Shown piece by piece: positions 1 to 6,521 of a DNA stretch of 10,407 bases. The notes beneath the pieces were generated by a model. That model did no database searches. It was not told where the DNA came from and saw only the letters and a program-made list of their open reading frames with translations. Numbering within the stretch: position 1 is the first letter of the stretch; every line of letters begins with the position of its first letter. Origin of the DNA: an uncultured Thermoleophilia bacterium (lineage in GTDB: Bacteria; Actinomycetota; Thermoleophilia; UBA2241); the NCBI GenBank assembly GCA_903921965.1, contig CAIXSE010000568.1, forward strand, positions 1 to 10,407, written 5' to 3'. The position numbers and the translations under genes were made by a program.

Positions 1-1212
1 GCCCCGCGCGTCGCCCTGTACGCCGGCAACGGCCTGGAGCACCACGAGAACGGCGTCAACGCCATCCGCTCCGTCGCCATGCTCGACGCGCTGCTCGGGA
101 CCTTCGGCCGCACCGGCGGCACCTTCTTCCGGGCCGCCCCGGAGCTGCGGGAGCTGACCGTCTACGACGAGCTCCCGCTGCGCGACCTCGGCCCTCTCGG
201 CGCCGACCGCTTCCCCGTCCTGTACGACACCCGGCAGGAGTGTCACACCATGACGGCCGTCGACGCCATCCTGACCGGCGAGCCGTACCCGCTGCGCGCC
301 ATGATAGTGACCGGCGCCAACCCCGTCCTGACCAATGCCAACTCGGCGCGCGTCAAGGCGGCCTTCGAGGCGCTCGACCTGCTCGTCGTCCGCGACCTCT
401 TCATGACGGAGACGGCGGCCCTGGCCGACTACGTCCTGCCGGCCGCCTCGTTCCTCGAGCGCAGCGAGCTGCACAGCCACGCCAAGCACCACGTGCTGAC
501 TCTGACGAACCAGGTCATCAGCCTGCCGGGCGTGCAGGACGAGTACGCGTTCTGGCACGACCTCGCCGCGCGGCTGGGCGCGGCGGAGTACTTCCCCTGG
601 GAGGACGAGACGGCGCTGAACCACTGGCTGCTGGAGACCTCGGGGTTCACCTACGAGGAGATGGCCGAGCACCCGGAGGGCGTGCGCTACGCGCCCCCGC
701 TCCACGACGGCGAGGAGCCGGTCTTCCGGACGCCGTCGGGGAAGGTCGAGTTCGTGTCCGCGTATCTCGGCGCGCTCGGCCTGGACGAGCTGCCGGTGTA
801 CCGCTCGCCCGCCTATGTGGCCGCGCCCGACCCGGCCTACCCGTTCGTGCTCATCACCGGTGCCCGCAAGCTGCTCTACCTGCACAGCCGCTTCCGCAAC
901 ATCCCGCGGTTCCTCACGGCGATCCCGGGTCCGGAGGTCGAGGTGCATCCGGACGACGCGGCCGCGCTGGGCGTGGCCGACGGGGACGTGGTGCGCATCA
1001 CCTCGCGCGTCGGCTCCGTCGACGTGCCGGTGAAGGTGATGGCGCCGAACGAGATCAGGCCGGGCAGCCTGCAGATGACGCACGGCTGGGCGCAGGCGAA
1101 CGTGAACCTGCTGACGCACGACGACCGCCCCGACCCGATCAGCGGCTTCCCGCTGATGAAGTCGGTCGAGGTGCGCGTCGAGAAGCTCGAGGGGAGTGCG
1201 GATGTCGCCTGA
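1..1212 (+). CDS. Molybdopterin-dependent oxidoreductase, C-terminal part (copy A)
   Basis: The frame is open from the first base of the window, so the gene begins upstream; 403 residues are visible. The visible part aligns end to end with residue 282 onward of the complete paralogue at 6522-8567, so roughly 280 N-terminal residues, including any Fe-S cluster motif, should lie to the left. It holds the distal catalytic domain (VTGANPVL, then ADYVLPAASFLER, typical of the bis-MGD oxidoreductase family) and a C-terminal dinucleotide-binding beta-barrel (EVHPDDAAALGVADGDVVRI, then ANVNLLTHDD and DPISGFP). The family binds Mo or W as bis-pyranopterin guanine dinucleotide and catalyses two-electron redox or hydroxyl/hydration chemistry; the substrate cannot be read from this fragment. 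The internal ATG at 79 lies in conserved sequence and is not the start. The stop overlaps the downstream aminotransferase start, which indicates a shared transcript. The family call is firm; the reaction is unknown. Confidence 0.93.
   Translation, partial: APRVALYAGNGLEHHENGVNAIRSVAMLDALLGTFGRTGGTFFRAAPELRELTVYDELPLRDLGPLGADRFPVLYDTRQECHTMTAVDAILTGEPYPLRAMIVTGANPVLTNANSARVKAAFEALDLLVVRDLFMTETAALADYVLPAASFLERSELHSHAKHHVLTLTNQVISLPGVQDEYAFWHDLAARLGAAEYFPWEDETALNHWLLETSGFTYEEMAEHPEGVRYAPPLHDGEEPVFRTPSGKVEFVSAYLGALGLDELPVYRSPAYVAAPDPAYPFVLITGARKLLYLHSRFRNIPRFLTAIPGPEVEVHPDDAAALGVADGDVVRITSRVGSVDVPVKVMAPNEIRPGSLQMTHGWAQANVNLLTHDDRPDPISGFPLMKSVEVRVEKLEGSADVA
1189..1196 (+). promoter_or_regulatory. 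Ribosome-binding site for the class IV aminotransferase
   Basis: GAGGGGAG lies inside the end of the upstream oxidoreductase gene, five bases before ATG 1202. The alternative in-frame GTG at 1196 overlaps this purine tract and could not use it, so ATG 1202 is the better start. Confidence 0.55.
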
Positions 1213-2056
1213 GACCGGTGCCCCGGCGCCCCTCGGCCCCGGCGACGTGCGGATGCCGGCGTCGGTGGACGGCGCGCTGCGCGACGCCGCCACGGCCACC
1301 ATCCCGCTGTACGACGACGGGCTGCTGCGCGGCGACGGGGCTTTCGAGTACGTGCTCTGCTACCACGGGCGGCCGTTCACGCTCAGGGAGCATCTCGACA
1401 GGCTCGAGCGCACCTGCGGCCGGCTGCGGCTGGATTGCCCGCGCGCGCAGCTCGAAGAGGACATCGCGCGGGTCTTCGCCTGGGCCGGCCCCGTCACGTG
1501 CGGCCTGCGCATCGTGCTCACGCGAGGCGGCCGGCGCATCGTCTTCCTGGAGCGCCGGCCCGAGCCGTACGACGTGCGGCTCGCGTTCATCACCGATGTG
1601 CCGCGCCTCGTGCTGGACGGCTCCAAGAGCCTGGCCTACGCCGGCAACATGCTGGCGCGGCGCCTGGCCGAGGAGCGCGGCTTCGACGAGGCGCTCCTGA
1701 CCACGCCGGACGGCCGCGTCATGGAGGTGCAGCAGGCCTCGTTCTTCTGGGTCACGCCGACCGGCGAGCTCTGCACGCCGCCGCTCAGCGAAGGCATCCT
1801 CGATTCGATCACGCGTCGCGTCGTCATGAGCTCGATGGACGTGACCGAGCGCGTCTGCCGTACCGAGGACGCGCTCGCCGCCACCGAGGCCTTCCTGGGC
1901 GGCGCCGGCCGCGAGGTACAGCCGGTCGCAGCCGTCGAGAGCACCGAGTTCGCCGGGGTGCCCGGACCCGTCACGCGCGAGGTCATCGCCGGCTACCGGC
2001 GCTACGTCGAGCAGGAGCTCGGGCTCGGCCCCGAGGAGCTGTGGGGCGTCGCCTGA
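1202..2056 (+). CDS. Class IV PLP-dependent aminotransferase (D-amino acid/branched-chain aminotransferase fold)
   Basis: This 284-residue protein, a normal length for the family, is a fold-type IV PLP enzyme related to D-amino acid aminotransferase, branched-chain aminotransferase IlvE and aminodeoxychorismate lyase. The small N-terminal domain carries the GDGAFE signature (residues 44-49), then EHLDRLERT. The likely Schiff-base lysine is K142 in SKSLAYAGNMLARR, which resembles the IKSLNLLG lysine region of D-amino acid aminotransferase. E175 in VMEVQQASFFWV matches the conserved PLP-pyridine glutamate, and ILDSITRR is the phosphate-binding segment. Two spots deviate: the usual EG..SN after the glutamate reads EVQQAS, and the usual ILxGITR reads ILDSITR, so substrate preference may be unusual. 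Start ATG 1202 is preferred over GTG 1196 on ribosome-site spacing. Its stop shares a base with the next gene's ATG (TGATG), so translation is probably coupled. The fold and cofactor are secure; amino donor, acceptor and stereochemistry are not. Confidence 0.88.
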   Translation: MSPETGAPAPLGPGDVRMPASVDGALRDAATATIPLYDDGLLRGDGAFEYVLCYHGRPFTLREHLDRLERTCGRLRLDCPRAQLEEDIARVFAWAGPVTCGLRIVLTRGGRRIVFLERRPEPYDVRLAFITDVPRLVLDGSKSLAYAGNMLARRLAEERGFDEALLTTPDGRVMEVQQASFFWVTPTGELCTPPLSEGILDSITRRVVMSSMDVTERVCRTEDALAATEAFLGGAGREVQPVAAVESTEFAGVPGPVTREVIAGYRRYVEQELGLGPEELWGVA

Positions 2057-3252
2057 TGATCGGCCCGCAGATGGAGCGTCTCGAGATCGGGCCGCGGACC
2101 TTCGACGTGGACGCGGCCACCGTGGAGAGCCGCCGCGACGTGCTGCGCCGGGTCTGGCGCTACGAGCCCGTCGACCACATCCCCATCCAGGTCGACCTCA
2201 GCCCGGCGTGCGGCGAGACGGTCCGCGACACGCAGCAGGTCACCGAGGCCTGGTTCTCCTCGGCGGTGCGGCGCATCGAGTGGTCGCTGGCACTGCTGCC
2301 CGACGACTACATCCCACTCAGCGAGCCGCCGTGGCTGGGCTTCTACACGGTCCCGAAGATGCTCGGCGCGACGTTGTGGTGGTCCGACGACCCCATGGCG
2401 TTCCCCGGCATCAGGGAGCCGATGGTCCGCGACGCCGAGAAGCTGCTGGCGCTGCGCCCGGCGGACCCGCGCACCGACGGCGTCGTGCCGGAGGCTCTGC
2501 GCCGGCTGGAGATCGCCGCCGCCTGCTTCCCTCCCGAGGTCGCCGTCGGCGGTATCGACGTGACGTCGCCGCTCGGCGACGCGATGGAGATCATGGACCA
2601 GACGCTGTTCTTCGTGTCGCTGAAGCGCCGGCCCGACGCCATCCACCACGCCTGTGACGTCGGCGTGCAGACCCAGCTCGCCGTCCAGCGCGCGGTGCGC
2701 GAGGCCGTCGGCGACCCCGCCCGCCTCGCCGCGAACGGCAACTGGCCGACGTGGCGTCCCGAGGGCGGCAAGACGCTCGTCACAGACGACATCGCCAGCC
2801 TGCTGAGCCCGCGTGTGTACGAGGCCTTCGACCGGCCGTACACCGACCGGCTGTATCAAGAGCTCGGGCCGGGCCTGCCTCACGTGTGCGGCCCGAACCC
2901 GGCCGTCCACCTCTACGTGCACGACGACCCCGTGATCCTCGGCCACAACTGCTCGTTCCGGTACAGCCGCGCCGACTTCGCGCGGCTCAAGGACGAGCTC
3001 GGCCGCGGCGCCGAGGAACGCCTGGGTCGTCGCGGCCACCTGGAGGTCATGTGGGAGCGGGGGGTGCCACTCGCCGACCAGCTCGCCGGCTTCCGCGAGG
3101 TGGCCGAGTTCTTCGCCCCCGACGTGGTCGCGATCCCCTACTGTCAGATCATCCCCGACGGGGCGGTGACGGACGAGGAGGTCACCGCCTTCTACCGCGA
3201 CATGCGCGCGGTGTCGGAGCGGTACGCGGCCGCCGTGCGCTGGGCGGCGTGA
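2056..3252 (+). CDS. URO-D/MtaA-fold protein, candidate corrinoid:carrier methyltransferase
   Basis: This 398-residue protein belongs to the uroporphyrinogen decarboxylase superfamily. Its N-terminal RRDVLRRVWRYEPVDHIPI is the family's usual opening (RERvl..l.gepvDr.Pv). Two features favour the methyltransferase branch (MtaA, MtbA, CmuA) over heme-pathway HemE. First, H276-V-C278 in LPHVCGPN matches the H-x-C zinc pair of that branch. Second, C363 in IPYCQIIPDGAVTDEEV sits where those enzymes have the third cysteine ligand (PGCGi...tP.eN). The spacing of about 85 residues is close to that in MtaA as I recall it. Such enzymes move a methyl group between a corrinoid protein and a thiol or pterin acceptor. 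The ATG overlaps the upstream stop, and an alternative ATG lies at 2071; neither has a clear ribosome site, which fits translational coupling. The superfamily is near certain; the methyltransferase role is inferred from the motif and from the MttB-family gene at 8564-9979. Confidence 0.85.
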   Translation: MIGPQMERLEIGPRTFDVDAATVESRRDVLRRVWRYEPVDHIPIQVDLSPACGETVRDTQQVTEAWFSSAVRRIEWSLALLPDDYIPLSEPPWLGFYTVPKMLGATLWWSDDPMAFPGIREPMVRDAEKLLALRPADPRTDGVVPEALRRLEIAAACFPPEVAVGGIDVTSPLGDAMEIMDQTLFFVSLKRRPDAIHHACDVGVQTQLAVQRAVREAVGDPARLAANGNWPTWRPEGGKTLVTDDIASLLSPRVYEAFDRPYTDRLYQELGPGLPHVCGPNPAVHLYVHDDPVILGHNCSFRYSRADFARLKDELGRGAEERLGRRGHLEVMWERGVPLADQLAGFREVAEFFAPDVVAIPYCQIIPDGAVTDEEVTAFYRDMRAVSERYAAAVRWAA

Positions 3253-4625
3253 GCGCGGACCTCACAGAGCGGGAGTCCGCGCTCGCCCAGGCGATCACCG
3301 GGATCGCGTGGGAGGGCCTGCCGGCCGAGGTGCGCGAGCGCGCGCGGCTCTGCCTGCTGGACGATCTCACGTCGGTGGTGAGCGGCACCACGGCGCGCTC
3401 GGCCCGCATCGCCGCGTCGGTGGCCTGCGAGGTGCTCCCCGGTGACCAGGCCACGGTGTTCGCCGGCGCCGCCCGCAGCTCCGCGCTCGGCGCCGCCTTC
3501 GCCAACGGCGTGGCCGCCAACGCCTACGACATCGACGACTGCGGCCTCTACACGTGGGGGCACCCCGGCGCCCAGGCCTTCCCGGCCGCACTCGCCCTCG
3601 GCGAGAAGCTGGGCGCCTCCGGCGCGGAGGTGCTCGCCGCGATGGTCGTGGGCTACGAGGTCATGTTCCGCGCGGGCCGCGTCTGGCACGACCTGCACAT
3701 GCCGGACTACCGGGCCTGCGGCACGTGGGGCTCCATCGGCTGCGCTGCGATCGGCGCGAACCTCCTGCACCTCGCGGAGCTCGAGACGCGGCACGCGCTG
3801 GGGATCGCCGAGTACCACACACCCTCGCTGCCCATGCTGCAGGACGTCGCCGAGCCGGCCATGGTGAAGCACGGCATCGGCGTGGGTGCGCTCAACGGGC
3901 TGCTCTCGGCGGAGCTGGCGGCCCGCGGGTTCACCGGCACGCCGAGCCTGCTGACGCTCGAGCAGTACGACGCGTGGGTGAGCGACCTCGGCGAGCGTTA
4001 CGTGCTGCTCTACGGCATGAGCTGGAAAGAGTTCTCGTGCTGCCTGTGGGCACACGCGCCGCTGCTGGCCGTGGAGCGCATCCGCGCCGCGCACCGCGTC
4101 GACCCGGCGCGCGTGCGGCGCGTCGTCGTCGAGACGTATCCCGACGCGCTCCAGCTCCACGTGGTGCACCCGCGCACCACGGAGGAGGCGCAGTTCAGCA
4201 TCGCCTGGCCGGTCGCCGCACTCCTGCTCGACGGCGAGGTGGCCACCGGGCAGGTGGCCGACGAGCGGCTCGCCGACCCGGCGCTGCACGACCTGGCCGC
4301 GAGGGTCGAGTTCGTGTCCTCCGACGAGCTGCAGGAGCTCTACGTGCTCTCGGAGACGGGGCAGCCGGGCGGTATGGACGCCGCCCGGGTGACGGTCGAG
4401 CTCGACGACGGGCGCGTCCTCGAATCCGGGCTCGTGGAGCACGTGATCTACGAGCGCGAGGCCGCGCTGTGGGACCGCGAGCGCATGGAGCGGAAGACGC
4501 GGTGGCTGCTGCGCCACCGGCTGGACGCCGGACGGCTCGACGAGCTCATCGCTCTGGCCTGGGCCCTCGAGGAGTGGGGCGACGTGCGCGAGTGGGTCGC
4601 CCGCCTCCCGCGTCCGGCCGGCTGA
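3249..4625 (+). CDS. MmgE/PrpD-family protein (2-methylcitrate dehydratase-like)
   Basis: This 458-residue protein has the usual length and two-domain layout of the MmgE/PrpD family (2-methylcitrate dehydratase, cis-aconitate decarboxylase, iminodisuccinate epimerase). The helical domain shows NAYDIDDCGLYTWGHPGAQAFPAALALGE, matching the family's DDxx...HPG active-site stretch, with D94, D96, D97 and H105 as candidate active-site residues. GVGALNGLLSAELAARGFTG (about 213-232) is another family hallmark, and the FSCCLWAHAPLLAVERIR region matches the later K.YP.C..H..idA segment with substitutions. The family acts on small di- or tricarboxylates by dehydration, decarboxylation or epimerisation. 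The GTG start overlaps the upstream stop by four bases (GTGA), so the gene is probably translated by coupling; no separate ribosome site is evident. Methylcitrate-cycle partners (PrpB, PrpC) are absent here, so a propionate role is unlikely. It ends the first gene block. The family is secure; the substrate is unknown. Confidence 0.9.
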   Translation: MSADLTERESALAQAITGIAWEGLPAEVRERARLCLLDDLTSVVSGTTARSARIAASVACEVLPGDQATVFAGAARSSALGAAFANGVAANAYDIDDCGLYTWGHPGAQAFPAALALGEKLGASGAEVLAAMVVGYEVMFRAGRVWHDLHMPDYRACGTWGSIGCAAIGANLLHLAELETRHALGIAEYHTPSLPMLQDVAEPAMVKHGIGVGALNGLLSAELAARGFTGTPSLLTLEQYDAWVSDLGERYVLLYGMSWKEFSCCLWAHAPLLAVERIRAAHRVDPARVRRVVVETYPDALQLHVVHPRTTEEAQFSIAWPVAALLLDGEVATGQVADERLADPALHDLAARVEFVSSDELQELYVLSETGQPGGMDAARVTVELDDGRVLESGLVEHVIYEREAALWDRERMERKTRWLLRHRLDAGRLDELIALAWALEEWGDVREWVARLPRPAG

Positions 4626-4681
4626 CGCCGGATCCGAACGCGGTCCCTCTTGTGCCGCGCCCGTCCAGAGGCGACCATAGG

Positions 4682-4711
4682 GCGGTCGCGCCAAACCGGA
4701 GGCGCGATCGC
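4682..4711 (+). repeat. 11-bp inverted repeat (RNA hairpin) in the leader
   Basis: Arms 4682-4692 and 4701-4711 pair over 11 positions, with one G-U, around the 8-base loop AAACCGGA. No U-run follows, so it is not a textbook intrinsic terminator. It lies 56 bases past the MmgE/PrpD-family stop and 53 bases before the receptor start. It could weaken transcription from the enzyme block, or cap and stabilise a processed receptor mRNA. Confidence 0.55.
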
Positions 4712-4751
4712 GCGTCTCTTACAAGTCACCACCGCAGGTACAGCAACGAAC

Positions 4752-4757
4752 AGGGGG
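4752..4757 (+). promoter_or_regulatory. Ribosome-binding site for the substrate-binding protein
   Basis: AGGGGG lies seven bases before GTG 4765 and fixes that codon as the start. The second receptor gene at 10310 has a similar leader: GAACA-GGGGG here and GAACAAGGGGG there. Confidence 0.6.
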
Positions 4758-4764
4758 ACACGAC

Positions 4765-6420
4765 GTGAGTGATCGAGACAGTGAAGACCGCGGGCTGCTG
4801 AACCACGGCGTCACACGCCGCCAGGTCCTGCAGGGGGCGGCGGCCGTCGGCGCCTTCGCCGCTCTGGGTTCTGCCGCGGCCGCCTGCGGCTCGAGCAGCA
4901 GCGGCGGCTCGAGCGCGAGCCCGGCCGCCAGCGGTTCGGCCGCCGCGGGCACGCCCAAGACCGGCGGCCAACTGCGCGTGGCCACCTCGGCCGGCACGGC
5001 CAAGGAGGACCTTGACGCGCAGGCGCCGGCGCTGAGCAGCCCGGCCCTCAACTTCCGCTACAACCTCTACGACTCGCTGCTCGAGTTCGATCACACGGGC
5101 ACGCTCACCATGGCGCTGGCCGAGTCGCTCGAACCGAACCCCGACGGCACGCAATTCACGGTGAAGCTGAAGCCGGGCGTGGTGTTCCATGACGGCTCGC
5201 CGGTGAACGCCGACGCCGTGGTCTACAGCTTCGAGCGCATCGTCGACCCCAAGAAGCCGGGCCTCGCCGCGGCCCAGCTGAAGGGCCTCAAGCCGGGTGG
5301 CACCAAGAAGATCGACGACCTTACTGTGCAGTTCAACCTCGAGGAACCGAACTCGATCTTCCCAGAGGCGCTCTCGGCGTACTCCGCCGCCGTCGTGCCG
5401 GTGGGCTACGCCCCGAATGGCGGCAACGGCGTCATCGGCACCGGCCCGTTCAAGTTGGCCTCGCCGAGCGACTTCCAGCCCGGTGTACAGTGCGTCATGG
5501 CCAGGAACGAGAACTACTGGCGTGAAGGCCCCTACGTCGATCAGCTCTCGATCATCGAGTTCGCCGACAACTCGGCCCAGATGAACGCCCTGCTCGGCGG
5601 CGCCGTGGAGTACAGCAACATGATCCCGGGGGCACAGCGCAAGATCGCCGAGGGCGGCGGCATGCAACTCCTCGAGGCCGAGACCGGTCTCTGGATCCCG
5701 ATCACGATGAACGTGCAGACCAAGCCCTTCGACGACGTCCGCGTCCGTCAGGCCATGCGCCTCATCGCCGACCGCCAGCAGATCATCGACCAGGGCGAAG
5801 ACGGCATGGCGGTGGTCGGCAACGACATGTACGGCCGGTACGACCCCGGCTACCCGAAGGACCTGCCACAGCGTGTCCAGGACCTGGAGCAGGCCAAGTC
5901 ACTGCTCAAGCAGGCCGGGCAGGAGGGCATGACCGTCAAGCTCGTCACCTCGACCTCCTGCGCCAGCACCGCGCCTGCCGTCGCCACCGTGTTCGCCAAG
6001 CAGGCCGAGGGCGCAGGCATCACCGTGAAGATCGACAACGTCACCGGCGATGTGTTCTGGGGCGACCAGTACCTCAAGTGGCCGTTCGCCATGGACCAGT
6101 GGGGCACGCGCGGGTACCTCGCGCAGGCCGGCATGGGTACCGTACCTGGCGCTCTGTACGACGAGACGCACTGGGCCAGCACGCGCGACGACTACATGAA
6201 GCTGGTGAACGAGGCGTATCGCACGACCGACGATGCCAAGCGCAACGAGCTCATCACAGAGGCCTCCACCATGGAGTACAACGACGGTGGCTACCTCATC
6301 TACTCGTTCGAGAAGGTCGTCGACGCCTACAGTCCCAAGGTAGCTGGCGCCCTGTCGGACTTCTCCGGCATCGGCATGTCGGCCTGCAACGCGCGGTACC
6401 GCACCGTCTACTTCGTCTGA
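4765..6420 (+). CDS. ABC-transporter substrate-binding lipoprotein, family 5 (peptide/opine/nickel type), Tat-exported
   Basis: This 551-residue protein is the extracytoplasmic receptor of a DppA/OppA-type importer. The signal peptide has twin arginines (TRRQVLQG, R18-R19), a hydrophobic Ala-rich stretch and a cleavage box ending AAAC, with C41 as the lipidation site. A Ser/Gly/Ala-rich tether runs to about residue 67 before the folded domain begins at GGQLRVATSAG. FTVKLKPGVVFHDGSPVNAD followed by AVVYSFERI is the SBP_bac_5 signature, and later segments (GTGPFKL, RNENYWREGPYVDQ, RQAMRLIADRQQII) are also typical. Tat export suggests folding before transport. No permease or ATPase gene is in the window, so its membrane partners lie elsewhere. 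A ribosome site precedes the GTG start, and a perfect 15-bp hairpin follows the stop. Family-5 receptors bind peptides, sugars, opines, metal chelates and amines; the ligand cannot be inferred, though enzyme neighbours suggest the catabolic substrate of this locus. Confidence 0.93.
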   Translation: MSDRDSEDRGLLNHGVTRRQVLQGAAAVGAFAALGSAAAACGSSSSGGSSASPAASGSAAAGTPKTGGQLRVATSAGTAKEDLDAQAPALSSPALNFRYNLYDSLLEFDHTGTLTMALAESLEPNPDGTQFTVKLKPGVVFHDGSPVNADAVVYSFERIVDPKKPGLAAAQLKGLKPGGTKKIDDLTVQFNLEEPNSIFPEALSAYSAAVVPVGYAPNGGNGVIGTGPFKLASPSDFQPGVQCVMARNENYWREGPYVDQLSIIEFADNSAQMNALLGGAVEYSNMIPGAQRKIAEGGGMQLLEAETGLWIPITMNVQTKPFDDVRVRQAMRLIADRQQIIDQGEDGMAVVGNDMYGRYDPGYPKDLPQRVQDLEQAKSLLKQAGQEGMTVKLVTSTSCASTAPAVATVFAKQAEGAGITVKIDNVTGDVFWGDQYLKWPFAMDQWGTRGYLAQAGMGTVPGALYDETHWASTRDDYMKLVNEAYRTTDDAKRNELITEASTMEYNDGGYLIYSFEKVVDAYSPKVAGALSDFSGIGMSACNARYRTVYFV

Positions 6421-6451
6421 CCGGTCCCGGCCGGACAGCGTGAGAAAGCCG

Positions 6452-6485
6452 CCGGGCGCCCCGACCGTGAGGTCGGGGCGCCCGG
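6452..6485 (+). terminator. Perfect 15-bp hairpin after the substrate-binding protein gene
   Basis: Arms 6452-6466 and 6471-6485 pair perfectly over 15 GC-rich positions around the tetraloop GTGA. The trailing sequence TCACCTTT is only weakly U-rich. The next gene starts 37 bases beyond the hairpin, leaving little room for a promoter. It may therefore act as a partial terminator or as a 3' stabiliser that keeps receptor mRNA above the level of the downstream enzyme genes. Confidence 0.75.
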
Positions 6486-6509
6486 TCACCTTTGGAAGGC
6501 CCTGCCGGT

Positions 6510-6518
6510 GGAGGTGAG
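6510..6518 (+). promoter_or_regulatory. Strong ribosome-binding site for molybdopterin oxidoreductase copy B
   Basis: GGAGGTGAG is nearly a full anti-Shine-Dalgarno match. Its GGAGG core ends seven bases before GTG 6522. This selects GTG 6522 over the in-frame TTG at 6492, which lies just after the hairpin and has no such site. Confidence 0.7.
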
Positions 6519-6521
6519 CAG

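Larger units (their letters stand above)
4626..4764 (+). promoter_or_regulatory. Intergenic leader before the first substrate-binding protein gene
   Basis: This 139-bp gap separates the MmgE/PrpD-family stop from the transporter-receptor start. It contains the long inverted repeat at 4682-4711, an overlapping 12-bp palindrome centred on GATC (4702-4713), and the ribosome site AGGGGG at 4752-4757. I see no good -35/-10 pair, so the receptor may depend on upstream transcription, on processing at the hairpin, or on a promoter that does not match the consensus. Confidence 0.5.

Noticed and set aside
240..1700. Plus-strand alternative frame of 486 codons across two genes
   Set aside because: It is Arg/Gly/Pro-rich, spans the boundary of two well-supported genes in other frames, and has no motif.
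2056..3252. Assignment of the URO-D-fold gene as HemE of heme biosynthesis
   Set aside because: The H-x-C...C ligand pattern and catabolic neighbours fit the MtaA/CmuA branch better, and no other heme-pathway gene is present.
3249..4625. Propionate (methylcitrate cycle) role for the PrpD-family gene
   Set aside because: No methylcitrate synthase or methylisocitrate lyase is nearby, and the family is now known to be functionally diverse.
4649..4677. Promoter with TTGTGC as -35 and GACCAT as -10 (17-base spacing)
   Set aside because: The -10 matches the consensus at only three positions, which is expected by chance.
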